Source: Tipula vernalis
Lineage: Eukaryota > Arthropoda > Insecta > Diptera > Tipulidae
DNA: 64,000 nucleotides
Direction: 5' to 3'
Assembly (NCBI GenBank): GCA_958295665.1
Contig: OY282560.1
Location: forward strand, 48,918,333 to 48,982,332
The notes under the pieces were generated by a model. It was not told the DNA's origin and did not search any database. It saw nothing but the letters and a program-made list of their open reading frames with translations. Of the stretch, positions 33,986-45,872 are shown piece by piece. A program made the translations under genes and the position numbers. Position 1 is the first letter of the stretch, and each line of letters starts with the position of its first letter.

Positions 33986-35384
33986 TGCAAATTAGTTGTC
34001 CAAACATGTGGCAGCTGCTACAAGTATTGGAAGAAGGAGTACCTTTTAGCGAATTATTTCTGAGATGCAAAAATTACGCATGGAATTCAACTTGAACTAG
34101 CACAGGAATAAGTTATACAAAAATGAATGTATTATACATGGATGCATGGAGTAATGATTCATCGTGACTATTTTGAAATGAGTTGACCAAAGAATCAAGG
34201 CAGCTTTATGCTTATTTGAGTACGGTATATTCCATCATTAACTCCTACTTCAAAGGGTATATCGAAATATTTGTTTAATTGAAAAGAGGAAAGTTACTAT
34301 TCTTAGTATTACAAAATATTTATTTAAATCAAATTACAGTTTATTACAGTAATTTCTGTGGCGATTGCACTTACAGAGTTTTCTTCAGGAAACATAATTT
34401 TTATTTATCTGATTAAATCCGTACAATCAGACGTCAAACCACTAGATGTGTTCTCATCGTATAACGTCTTAATTCGCACACCATTTGTATTTTCAAAAAA
34501 TTTATTTAAGTAGCTACTTAAAAACGTAGAAAAAAGAGGATTCAGATTATTAAATAATTGTAAAACATACACATTAAATTTATTTACGAAATTAAATCTG
34601 GATGGTGAAGATATTGAACATACAGATACTTCTTTTCCGAGTTTCCGAATAGAACCAAGAAACTAAGTTGGTATTTGATAAAGAATCATTTTCACTTAAT
34701 TTTGTTCCATAAACAACCAACAGCTTACCTAATGCATTCAAAAAGACATTTTTTGGAGAACATATTCGTTTTAACTCTTTTGCAGTTCACTTTTAACGTC
34801 CTTCCTTATGCAGTAAGTAACGAAATTTGGGACATATGGCTATAGGCCCGTTTTGCGTATACCACGCCAGGCGCTTCAGGCCAGCCTATAGTACTGACAT
34901 GCAAGGTGGGGGTCATATTTGTGTTCATCGTCATCACCGATCGTAATCAAATGATGCAAAATCCCTTTTGAATTTCACCACTATCGGGATTCGTACCCGG
35001 CACAAGTCATTCAAAAATTATTGAAGAAAATTCGTTTCGTCTTATTTTAATAACTACTTCGCCACAACCCACAAATATTTAAAAATCTCTATTTTTATGT
35101 TTGGCCTTCAAATTTTGGTTTTAACCATTTTCAAAAATTTAATTTAATTCGAATAATTTGCTAAATCTATAGATAAGATTACCCGAGAACATTCAAAAGA
35201 GGGCAAATTTTAGAATCCCATTTCGATCGTACAAATCGAATTTCATCCTAATCAATTTAGCGATAGCCAAGTCAATTCCTAACTGGTTATATTCCAGAAC
35301 TTCATCCAAAAATAATTTTAGAATCCTATTTCTATCGTACGTGCTGAATATCATCATAATCGGTTAAGAATGGTTCGAGCAAAC

Positions 35385-35771
35385 CTACGTGTTAGGGAGA
35401 ACACGACGTACTGCCAGACAAGACCTTCAAACTCGCATGTCACCACTTTTCCCGCCTGAGATAATTGGTCAGTTTTTGGTAGAGAGTGGAAAACAAAACT
35501 CTCTCAAAATAGAGTGGAAGGTTGGCATCGCAGATGGCAGGTTTAAGTTGGCTCTAATCATCCGGGTATCTTCTGCCTTATACGAACCTTGCAAAAGGAA
35601 CAAAAAGTTACTAAAGGGCAATTTGAAGCGATAACTAGAGGTGAAAGAAAACCACAACAAAAAAGAAAATACAGGGATCTTGAACAAAGGTTATCTCTAA
35701 TTATTCAAGATAGACCGAATCGAACCCTTTTAAATTTTATTAGAGGAATTGCTCATAACATAACCCTCTAA
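35385..35771 (+). pseudogene. Mutator-like (MULE) transposase C-terminal fragment
   Basis: The first frame gives RRTARQ...MSPLFPPEI, resembling the R-rich and PLFPPEIW motifs found near the end of insect MULE (Phantom-type) and FLYWCH-linked transposases. After a frame change, VEGWHRRWQV, one stop, and GSNHPGIFCLIRTLQKEQ follow. The tail LNFIRGIAHNITL and a TAA end the fragment. The VEGWH and HP-x-I/L...KEQ patterns are characteristic of that region. The catalytic DDE part is not recognisable upstream. It lies near the middle of the Foldback-like element, on the plus strand. Identification is by motif memory and needs a profile search. Confidence 0.6.
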
Positions 35772-37239
35772 TTTAACAATTATTTTAGCTTTTGTAACTA
35801 ATAATTAAAATTACATTTTATGAAATTATTTGATTAATTTAAATTTGCTTGGATTTAGAATTTTGTGATTAAAAAAAAAACTACAAAAAAAATTTGAAAA
35901 AACAAACATGGAACTATCATCCCAACACGTCCACGTCGTTGGTTCCGGGTAACGCTAAGATTGGGAAATGAAACCGTATATACAAAAAAACGAAACAGGG
36001 GTTTTAAAATTCTTTGTATATGACATTTTTAAACCGAAACGACCATTAGTACTATTTGCCGCATTTGGTTTCCGAGCATAGGGTTATATCAGCATAGGGT
36101 ATAGCATAGGGTAGAGAATTATTTGCAACAATTATTCTGCGTTCATTCTGCCTTTCTTGTACTCTGCAGCAACGGTCTTGGGCGTGGTTGGTTTCTTTTT
36201 TGTGATGATTTTCCCATCTTACTCTTCTTTCAATTTCTGCACTCTCTCAGCCTTGATTGTTTGAGGTTCTTTTTAACTAATTTTCCCACGACCTAGAGAG
36301 CTGAATTTTTGTGCTCAGATTAGTGGAACATTTTAATCTATCTTATTTTGATAATCCTCCATCCGAGTTTAGAGAATTTTAACATCTAACCTTTTCAGCT
36401 TGATCAATTCATTTGTATATTATTTTCAAAATCTCAAAAAGAAAATTAATGCTCATGAACTTATCACTTTACGCTTTTGTTCAGTAGATTCCTCCGCGCT
36501 CAATTGATACCTCACTATCCATATCGGATGAGAAAACATAAAGCTATATAACTAAATTGGCCGCCTGCTTTCGGTTAGGGGATGAATAGCTTTGTTTGCA
36601 CGATGGCTTTTTAAATCGTTAGCAAATCAAGTTCAAATTCACAGCGTGAAATAATTCTTGAAACCTTCTTTTTTGCTTTTCATTTTGTTCTCTCAATTTT
36701 TGATTGGCGAGATACTAGTTTAAAAGTTTACAAATGTCTACATATTTACTTTTGAAAGATGAGAGGTCTTGAGTTCTCTCTCTCCCTCTACCATGTCTTG
36801 TATTTCGCAGCAGTGGTTTTGAGTTTATTTGTTTCGTCTTGGGATGCCATTTAGGCCTGTTATGCTCTTCCTCACTTTTGAGTTATCTAGAGGTTGGAAT
36901 TCCGAAGCAACTTAAAATTAAAAACAAATTTCATCTTTTGTTATTTCAGTTGATGGCCCAATTTACCATATGTCATTTTTTACTTTTATTCACTAGAATT
37001 AAAACGAGTTTTCAAGAAGCATTTTGTCTGATCCGCCTAGCCGCTCGTACACTTGGTTACTCTAATTAGCCTTCTTTGTCTCCAATTTTGTAAATTTTGC
37101 GTTTCAGTCTCTTTATTTAAAAAAGATATAAACGATTAGTCTACAACATTTTTTAGACATCATTTCTGGGCAATTGGCATTCATAGAAATCAAATACAAA
37201 GACTTCGTTCAACGTCTAAATCTAGAAATCTGACAAAAT

Positions 37240-37813
37240 GGTGTCCATCTCAAAATCGCGTTTTGGTAATGTGGTCGTGTCGGCCATCTATCCTGCCGGC
37301 GATGTGGTTGTGTCGGCCATCTGTTCTGCACGCGATTTGGTTTTGTCGGCCATCTGCCTTGTCGGCGATGTAGTTGTCGGCTATCTGTCCTGTCGGCGGT
37401 GTGGTTGTGTCGGCCATCTATCCTGTCGGCGATGTGAGTGGTTTTATTGGCCATCTGTCTTGTCGGCGATGTAGTTGTCGGCCATCTGTCCTGTCGGCGA
37501 TGTGGTTGTGTCATACATCTATCCTGTCGGCTATGTGGGTGGTTTTGTCGGCCATCTGTCTTGTCGGCGATGTAGTTGTCGGCCTTCTGTCCTGTCAGCG
37601 ATGTGGTTGTGTCGGACATCTGTCTTGTCGGCAATGTGGTGTGTCGGCCATCTGTCTTGTCGGCGATGTGGTTGGCTCGGCCATCTGTCTTGTCGGCGAT
37701 GTGGTTGTGTCGGCCATCTGTCATGTCGGCGAAGTGGTTGTGTCGGGCATCTGTCTTGTCGGTGATGTAGTTGTCGGCGATGTGGCCGGTCGGCAAAATG
37801 GTTGTCGGCGATG
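37240..37813 (-). repeat. Right arm: inverted GCCGACA minisatellite
   Basis: The same units as in the left arm occur in reverse complement (GTCGGCGATGTGG, GTCGGCCATCTGTC). The array is slightly longer than the left one. Confidence 0.9.
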
Positions 37814-39230
37814 GGTTGAACTCCCACTGAGGGTGGTAACGAATGGTAACTTGGCAACAGTTGGCTTAGCGACGTTTAATTCGAATGTGGTATAAAGTAT
37901 CAGAAAATTATTGGCAATTATTGTAAATTTTTGTTTGGCAAATCATCATTTAGGTTGGAAAAAGAAGCAGAAAAAGTCAAAACTCAAAATTGTAAATACA
38001 TGAAAAGCCAAATAAAGACCGTAGGATTTAAAAATAATTCTGCAATTTTTTCCTCTTGAAGTGGTTTCGCCGAGTTGACCGGCACCGTTATAACACAAAT
38101 AAAAATTTAGATGTAATCTTTAACAATAATTTGTATGTTAAACAATTATAATTATTATTTCATGCGTTACTGATAAGTAAAAAGGTCATTAAAAAAACTA
38201 ATTTTCTATTTTTCCTTTTTTATCCACTTTAATGGCGATGATTTTCACAACAACAAAAAATATTTTCATAAAGAACACATCAAACATCATTGTTAAGAAA
38301 AAATTGTCCGAAATCTAGCTCACTTTTGAAATTTGACCAGCTAGTTTAAGCGCAACCCACTAGAATCATTACCATTCGTACATTATCTAACGGAATAGGC
38401 ATCATCTCTCTAGCTTTTCTCAGATTTAGCACATCACTAGTATACCCAAGATTTAACTATCGAATTAAAATGTACCACCAACCTAATGGCAGTTCCTAAT
38501 GCATTCTTCAAATAAGACGTGTATCTACCATATGCAGCGCGTATGCGTTTCCGTGTGAAATAATCGAACTAAAATGTACGTTGAATTTTAGTATTCTGAT
38601 TTTTTTTTGTACATGAAAACGATTTTCTTAAACGATGTCCTTATACGTTGAAATCGAAACATTTATGGAAATATCTCAAAGATTATAATTAAGAATTTGT
38701 AACTCTCTTCTTCTTCTTCGAAGGAATAATTGATGTTAACGTTTAGTTTCAAATTTTTGAAAATTATTTTAGATTAATTTAATTGTAGTAGTCTATTAAA
38801 ATAAATTAAAATAGAATTGGATTATAAACTAAATAAGTGAACTAAATTTTGTTCAAGCGAAGTGACGTGCAGTATTAAAATAAAATGTGTGAAGTACAAA
38901 AAAATGTGGTTAACGGTACTGTTCTGGTGACCGTTGCAGGTAAATTTACACTACGTACATTAATTTGAACGTGGCTGTGAATAACTGTTAATTTCCTTTT
39001 TAATTTTGTATTTTACGTCATATTGTGTTTTATTTTGTAAATTAGTATTAAGTAATTAAATTCCACCAATTTTGTGACAGGTAACATTTCGTTGGAACAT
39101 AAGAGTTTAGTTGGGTACCTTCGAGGTAGCTGGTAAAGTGCTTTTAGAGCTTTGTTCTGATTTATTTGTGGGGCCCCAAATTGTGATTAAGTATACAAAA
39201 TTAGAATGAACAAACGAGTAGTACAGTTGC
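37814..39230. other. AT-rich non-coding stretch
   Basis: No confirmed gene. A 55-nt ATG-initiated segment at 38885-38939 ends in CAG followed by GTAAAT, so it could be a short first coding exon. Nothing else supports that. Confidence 0.35.
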
Positions 39231-39234
39231 TTTT

Positions 39235-41315
39235 TTATATTGATGTCTCTAAAAATTTAGCAGTCTTTCTAAAGACACTTATTATTGCAGCTAACCGCAA
39301 ATTTAATTTATCTACATGAGAAGACCAACTTAGACCACTATCAATATGTAACCCCAAATAAATGACTTTATCAGATTTCTTGATTATCTGATTATTAACA
39401 TTGAGCTGCGTAAAATTGGTCATCATTATAGTTTTATTAAATTTTATATATGTCGTTTTACTTAAGTTCATTTTCAGTTTATTCCATGCAAAATACTTGT
39501 GTAGAAGACATAAATCATGTTCCATATCAAATTGAAGAACCTCAGTATTAGCTGAACCGTATACAATAGCGAGGTCATCCGCAAAAGATCAACCTAAACA
39601 AAACGTTAATGTATATTAGAAACAGGGTAGGGCCTAATATTGATCCTTGTCGCACACCTGAGATTAAATTTGTTGTTTGAGAGGAGATTGGTCCTAATTT
39701 AACAAATTGCTTACGATTTGTTAAGTAACTTTTAAATAAACTAAGAGCTTTATCACGTATTCCAAAGTAATTAATTTACTCAATTAATTTGATATGGTCA
39801 ACACAATCAAAAGCCTTCATTAGGTCAACAAATATACAACCAGTTGCTTTTTTCTTCTCAAGAAATCTATAGATATTATTCATTAGACACAGGGTTGCTG
39901 AGGTAGTGCTCGAACTTTCTTGAAACCCATATTGGAATTCAGATATTAAATTATTAGTTTTAATATGTTGTGTTAATCTATTTAAAATAAGTCGCTCAAA
40001 TATTTTGGATAATATAGGCCTATAATTGGAAACTTCAAATTGATCACCCTCCCTTGAATATAGGTACTACTTGAGCAAGTTTGAGAGTGTCTGGGAATTT
40101 CAAAATTTTCATTCAAAATTGGTTAAAATTCATTAGAATATTCTTGAAGAATATACGCTGGAATATTATCATATCCCTTAGACGAGGTCGTGTTCAGTGA
40201 CTTTATTACAAGTTCAATCTCTAGTTCGGTTGATACATTAAATTGGTTAATGATATTATCGCAATTATCTAGTACGGCAACATATGTTGGATCAATATGG
40301 CAAGAATTAGCTACATCCGTACGTACATTTTTAAAAAAATTATTAAAGATTTCGGATACTTGATATTGGTCACTAAACAAACTGTTATTAAACATCAACG
40401 TCGGTTGATTCAAAAGTTTTGTAGTCGTCATTTTGTTGTTTATTATTTCATATTATAAGACTCCAAGTTTTCTTACCATTGTAATAATTTTGAATAAACT
40501 TCAGATTATAGTAAGATTTTTTTGCAGCTATAATACCAATTTTTAATCGACTTCTGTACTCTAGGAATTTGTAGGAATAGTGAGCATTAAGCGGATATTT
40601 CTTTTTTAATTTGTATGAAATATATCAAACTCAAAGGTATTTGTTATTATGAAGTCTTTGACGAACGTGCATATACTATGATAGTTAGTTTTATATGAAC
40701 TGTATAGGAAACGTTTTGTTTGAGATTTTTGGTTTCAATGGTTACTATAAGATAACGATGATCAGAAATATTAGAATCACCGTACAGAATTGATAAAGGC
40801 TTGCTCAATGAGCTAATAATATGATCTAGTATTGTAGATAAGTGATACTTTCTTATACGGCTGTAGAAAATTCTTGTATAATATTCTTCATGCAAATTAT
40901 TTTTAATCGTATAACCACCAGCATACAAAAAACACTTGTAATTGTTAACCAGATCAATCGATGAATCAAGTATGTTTATATTGAAGTCACCAAATATAAT
41001 TGATTGAGGATACATTTTTAATTTTGACTCTAGATACTGAATAAACATAGAAGTGTTAGAACCTGGTGGCCGATAACAAGCAAGAATCCTAATGTACACC
41101 AGAAACAATATCATCATTTTGGATACCGTTCTGCTGCATTTTATTAATTATTAATTTCATATTCTCAATCTCCGAAGAATTTTTTGTACACTTGTCATCC
41201 ACACACTTAATTACTTAATTACTCAATTCATCCATTGTTTTGCTACCATTACGAGTATTAATTGCTGATTTTACACTCATGATTGAAATGTCACTTTAAC
41301 ACGTTTGCACAAATA
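39235..41315 (-). pseudogene. Non-LTR retrotransposon relic (endonuclease and RT)
   Basis: From the right: an ORF1-like or linker start near 41280 (MSVKSAINTRNGSKTMDEL), then an AP-type endonuclease (CYRPPGSNTSMF, FGDFNINILDS, SDHRYLIV) at 40647-41117. A linker (TSSKGYDNIPAYIL) is at 40123-40431. RT pieces between 39530 and 40120 include FVDLMKAFDCVDH, SGVRQGSILGPTLFLIYIN and an ADDLAIVYGSA-type catalytic box. A C-terminal RT piece (YLGLHIDSGLSWSSHV) is at 39235-39525. Many frame changes are needed and the C-terminus is cut, so the copy is dead. Jockey/CR1-like grouping is likely. The 3' end is on the left. Confidence 0.75.
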
Positions 41316-41370
41316 GAATTTTATTTATTTATTTATTTAATTATCAACGGGATAAAAAATCCTTTTTTGA

Positions 41371-44188
41371 TTACAATTCTATTTTACAATTTTGCAATTT
41401 AGCCTTTATAAATATTTTAAAGGAACATTTAGAAATATTAAAATCAAACACATCAAAACTACAATTAAATTGTCGACAAATCGCCGGAACCGGAGCATTA
41501 TGTGCGTAATTAGATTTAAATGTCGGCAAATATATAAAATTCCTAATCTGAGTAGGTTTACAGGGCACATGAATATCAATCTTTGCAAGTAGTTTAGGGA
41601 AGTCAATCGAACTGTTAAGCAGATCAGCGTTAAATGTTGAAGCAGCACATCTACGTCTTACAAGCAATGAATCCAAATCAGCAATTCTACAGCGGTCACC
41701 GTCGGATGGCAAATTCTTTTATTCAGCCACATTGGAAGGTTCGGATCAAATGGCCAATTCAATTTATGAAAATAGTAAATAATAAATTGCTTCTGTATTC
41801 GTTCAATTCTATCGATATAAATATTGTAAGCAGGATCCCAAATAATCGACGCGTATTCCAAATTAGACCGAACAATGGAACAATACAAAGTTTTAATTGA
41901 TTATGGATTACGAAAATCTTTTGTGATACGACGAATAAAGCCAAGTAGAGAATTAGACTTAGCTACTATTAAATTAATATAGTCTCGGAAATTCAATTGA
42001 TGGTCCAGGACAACACCCAAATCTTTAAATGTCATAACTCGTTCTAGCTGGTGATTACCAATAAGATATTGATGAAGAATAACTGTTATTTTCCTGGAGA
42101 AGCTCATAATCTTGCACTTTTCCAAATTTAACTTCAACTTATTCATAACTGACCATTTATACAGAAAATCAAGATCACTCTGCATTTCATTATATTGTTG
42201 CGGGCTACATACACTTCTTGATATTTTCATGTCATCTGCATATAATTCACAGTCGCAGTACTGAAACAAAGAAGCAATTTCATTGATGAAGACATTAAAT
42301 AATACAGGTCCTAGGTGGGAGCCCTGAGGCACTCCAGAATGAACTTCAATCATCTTAGATGTAAACCCGTTAATTTGAACTACTTGCTTCAGATCACGCA
42401 GATACGATCCAATCCAATCCAAAAACAATTTACTCACTCCAAATCTGTCCAGTTTGGCAAGAAGTAACTCAAACTGAGGTGAGTCAAATGCTTTCGCAAA
42501 ATCAGTGAAAACCAAATGAAGCTGACATTTAGAGTCAAAGGCACTGAATACTTTAGATGTTAAACTTAAAAGATTTGTAGTGGTAAAACGATGCCTGACG
42601 AATCCATGTTGTTGAAGTGATAATAAAGGTTTAACATTAAAATACAAATAATCAGAAATAATAAGCTCAAATAATTTTGAAATTGATGATAATATAGATA
42701 TGCTACGATAATTTTTAATGTTGCTCCGTTTTCCGGATTTAAAAATGGGAATTATATCGATTTCATCTTGGATATACCAATGCTGACATCTTTTACTGAA
42801 ATATAAGGTATTCCAATTAAATTTTGATGATGCGAACTATGAGGTCCTAATGAAATATCAATAGCATTATCATTGTGTTTTTGATAGACTGATTGGAAAA
42901 ATTCTTCAAATAATTCAAATATGTCCTCAGCATTACAGGCAGTTACATCATTTAACGACATCATTTGTGGATAACCAGAACATTTTCTTTTGACATCAAC
43001 AAAAGGCCAAATACTATAGTTTTGGGTTTGAAATTAAATTATTTTCCAGCCATGAAATATAGTTTCTATAGGCTCGGCGTTGTTCCTTATCAAATTCCCG
43101 GCGTAGTTGTAGAAAAGTATTTAGACAATCCAAGTTACCACCAAATTCTTTGGCAAATGTGAGTGCTTTATTCTTCTTGTTTCTTAAATTGACCAAATTG
43201 TTGTCAAACCTTGGAGGATGGTTATTCTTACGTTCATAGCATTTAGGTACATGTTTGTCAAAAGCATCAAATAAAACCAAATAAAATGAGTCAACTAGAG
43301 CATTAACATCACTCCATTTAGAACTGAAAGTTACTTCCCAATCCACCAATTCAAAAAAACTCCTGCAGACCGGCAATATCAGTCTTATTAAAATTGTAAT
43401 TTAACCTTGGTTGTGCATTGTTGATGAATTTACAAAACAGCTCCTGGCAGTCAAAGTTAATTTCCAATCCACTGTGGTGAAATCTATCCGGAACAAAAGG
43501 TTCCAACGACTTAGTAACCAATCCACAATTAGGATCATTCAATAAAACTAGATCCAGGATTCTACCATTCAAGTTAGCAACTTTACAAATTTGATGTAAA
43601 TTTAAAGACAACATGGCATCAATAAAAATCTGTTCCACATCACTCGAAACATCGGATGGAAAAACAGAAGCAGTTTCATCATCATCAGTACACCAACATA
43701 AACCCGGAAGATTGAAGTCACCCAATATACATATGGTGTCATGTGCGTTACACTGTGATACAAAATAATAAATATTTGCACAGTGTAAGCTATAAACCTC
43801 AGCAGAGCTTAGAGGTGGGACGTATGGAGCATATAAATATAATGATTTCACTGTCCAAGATAATTTCACCGCGACATATTCCACAGTAATATTCGGACAT
43901 ACTACATCACAGTTTATAATTGAATTATGCACAGCTACAAGAACTCCACCACCATCAGATTTATCACTTGTTATGCTGGAACGGTCACATTTATACGTTA
44001 CATAATTATCATCAAAAAATTCAGAACTTAAAACAGCAGGTTTTATCCATGTTTCAGATAAAACATATAATCGGAAAACATGACGACGATAGAAATAATG
44101 AAAACTGCGTTGATTTAGTACGCATATCACCAAAATTTTGATAATAGATTGAAATTGAATTAGGCATTGAATTAAATTCCAAATTCAT
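41371..44188 (-). pseudogene. ORF2 of the 41-44.8 kb non-LTR element (endonuclease-RT)
   Basis: The start at 44188 gives MNLEFNSMPNSISIYYQNF, followed by a frameshift. The endonuclease frame at 43351-44133 has LSETWI, ILGDFNLPGL and the C-terminal region. A linker frame follows at 43014-43376, then RT at 41901-42740 with FTDFAKAFDSP, SGVPQGSHLGPVLFNVFIN and the catalytic box YADDMKI. C-terminal pieces (SNLEYASIIWDPAYN; 41371-41888) show one more stop and a frameshift. The catalytic residues are retained, so inactivation is due to frame breaks and is recent in character. Confidence 0.8.
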
Positions 44189-44798
44189 TCTGTTAGAGCT
44201 GAGCGTGGGACTAAAAAATTATTGTTCATTGATTTCCGACGTGAATTTAAAAATTCTTTAATCAAGACTCCAGAAGGCCACGCCGACGAATCAAGCATTT
44301 GGTCAAATTTGCTTACAGGAATACCGATTTTAAATGATACATAATCGCGATCGCCATTACGTCGAAAGCAATACAATACAGGTTTCTCGACTACAAATTT
44401 ATTTTTGATATACATACATCTTGAGATCATCATAAGTAACGTCCTTACATAATCGAGAAATAAAAATCCACCGTAGCGGCTCAACGGTACGCAAAGTAGA
44501 GTTCAAATCACCACTGCCAATAAAAATTTTTTTAGGCTGATGTTTTATTTAGCAATGACAAGGACGCTGATATAGCATCGATAGAATTACTCATATGATC
44601 ATTCGTTTCCTTGAGAATTTTATAAACAGCAATGCATCCACTACATCGCCATGAAAAATTTGGAATTATCGAAATGGCATCAAACACAGGTTTTTTATAA
44701 TCCCAGCATATCCAAAATGAAAAAGATTATTACATTCACCAGCACAAATAAAAAAGTTTTCAGACACTTTGGCACTACATTCACAGCACACAGACATT
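44185..44798 (-). pseudogene. ORF1 of the 41-44.8 kb non-LTR element
   Basis: The ATG at 44798 opens MSVCCECSAKVSENFFIC with closely spaced cysteines and a later Cys/His cluster, a PHD-like zinc finger of the kind seen in CR1-type ORF1 proteins. A broken middle part follows. The C-terminal frame ends VSFKIGIPVSKFDQMLDSSA, WPSGVLIKEFLNSRR, typical of insect ORF1 C-termini. Stops interrupt it near 44690 and again near 44450-44600. The terminal TGA at 44187-44185 overlaps the ATG of ORF2. Confidence 0.65.
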
Positions 44799-44849
44799 GT
44801 TATTTAAACCAAAAAAAATTTATTAATAAATAAACAATTATGTATTTAT

Positions 44850-45872
44850 GTATCACAGATTATTGATAGATTTTATGAATTTTAGCCGTTTCACAGTTAT
44901 TAGAAAAATGGTTAATTTAATTGAAAACTAAATAACAAATTTTTTAAAATTAAAACAAAATGTTAACACAAAATGTATAGATAAATTATTTAACCATACG
45001 TATTTATGTTGAGTTTTAGATTATTATTTGGGCTTCTTTTCCACTTATTGTTTATAAATACTATAGTTTCATTAACAATTCACTTATGTTTGAAAATAAT
45101 TAAACTGATAGCAATTACGTGTGTATCACTCGTACGCCATTTTTCACCAAATTGCCATCGTGCAAAAAATAACATATAAAATAAAAATAATGAATATAAG
45201 TTAAAATAAAAAAATCGTGTAAAAAGAACCGTGTAAAAATAACTGTGTAAAAAGAACCGTGTAAAAACAGTTGTTTTACACGTATTCCGACTAGGGACTT
45301 CATTTTTATTTTATTTTCGTTTTTATTATTTTGTATGGTTTGCTTGTGATTATGAGAGGGTGTAGTGGTTTGTGTGAATTTGTGTTTGGTTAAAAGAGCG
45401 AGTGGATGCTTGACTAAATATTATATTAGGGTTGGTGGAAGTGAAAAGTAAATAAATGCAGAAAATAGAGACAAATATTAACTTTAAAGTGGATAAATTT
45501 GATAGGTGGGACTGTATGATAATTATAGGAGGACGTTTTTGGTACTGTTGGAGCCTGAGGGTGCTTTGTAAGGGAAAGAACTAATCATTCCTTCGCGATT
45601 AGTAGCCTTAGTCGGTAGTGTCTTTTTTTGTGTTTTTTTTTTCCACAATAGGGAAAAAAAAATTAAAATAAATTAGGACATAAAAAAGGGCTCAACGGTT
45701 AAGTATTGTTCCTTTGTTTACGTTAATTTGTCATTTATTACTTTGGTTGGTTTTTTGTTTCTTTTCGTTTTAGATTTCCAGTAATCCGGTTCGGTTTGGA
45801 TGAAGCGTTCCTTTTATTTATTTGTAAGTATTGCGCTTCAATCACGTCACGTCGTGTTTATTTTTGATTGTA
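44850..45872. other. Non-coding; probable 5' region of the following non-LTR element
   Basis: The left part is AT-rich. Near 45216-45282 a word CGTGTAAAAAGAACC is repeated and ends in a small hairpin. From about 45300 to 45872 the sequence is G/T-rich and lacks an ORF. It may be the 5' untranslated region of the element encoding the 45873-48725 frame. Confidence 0.4.
45216..45282. repeat. GTGTAAAAAGAACC tandem words with terminal hairpin
   Basis: CGTGTAAAAAGAACC is at 45216-45230 and TGTGTAAAAAGAACC at 45244-45258. A 9-bp inverted pair CGTGTAAAA/TTTTACACG follows (45258-45266 and 45274-45282). The same word lies at 30534-30548, also near a TTTACACG. Confidence 0.6.

Larger units (their letters stand above)
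33502..37813. mobile_element. Foldback-like element with minisatellite terminal inverted repeats and MULE transposase remnant
   Basis: Two arrays of the same short GC-richer repeat face each other. Left 33502-33985 reads GCCGACA units, and right 37240-37813 reads the complementary TGTCGGC units. The outermost stretches also match as an inverted pair (GCCGACAACCATTT on the left, its reverse complement on the right), so they behave as terminal inverted repeats and not as two independent arrays. The interior of about 3.25 kb contains a decayed C-terminal fragment of a Mutator-like transposase at about 35385-35771. Long inverted repeats built from short tandem repeats define Drosophila Foldback elements, which have been linked to the MULE superfamily. 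No clear 8-10 bp target duplication is visible. Confidence 0.65.
41318..44800 (-). mobile_element. CR1/Jockey-like non-LTR retrotransposon, nearly complete, lightly damaged
   Basis: Two ORFs lie on the minus strand: ORF1 at about 44798-44185 and ORF2 at about 44188-41371. The 3' end at the left carries a short tandem A-rich tail (TTTATTTATTTATTTAATT on the plus strand, at about 41322-41341). The tail abuts the 5' end of the neighbouring relic at 39235-41315. Damage is limited to a handful of frameshifts and stops, so it is younger than that neighbour. Confidence 0.8.

Noticed and set aside
34840..34995. GC-richer patch with a B-box-like GGTACGAATCC on the minus strand, considered as a SINE
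   Set aside because: No A-box at the proper distance, no poly-A or repeat tail, and no second copy in the window.
33502..37813. CRISPR array, because of regular short repeats
   Set aside because: The 30-33 bp units are contiguous with no unique spacers, the two arrays are inverted to each other, and the DNA is eukaryotic.
37209..37895. Frames across the right minisatellite arm with repeated cysteine-like patterns
   Set aside because: Same reason as for the left arm: translations of the tandem repeat in different frames.
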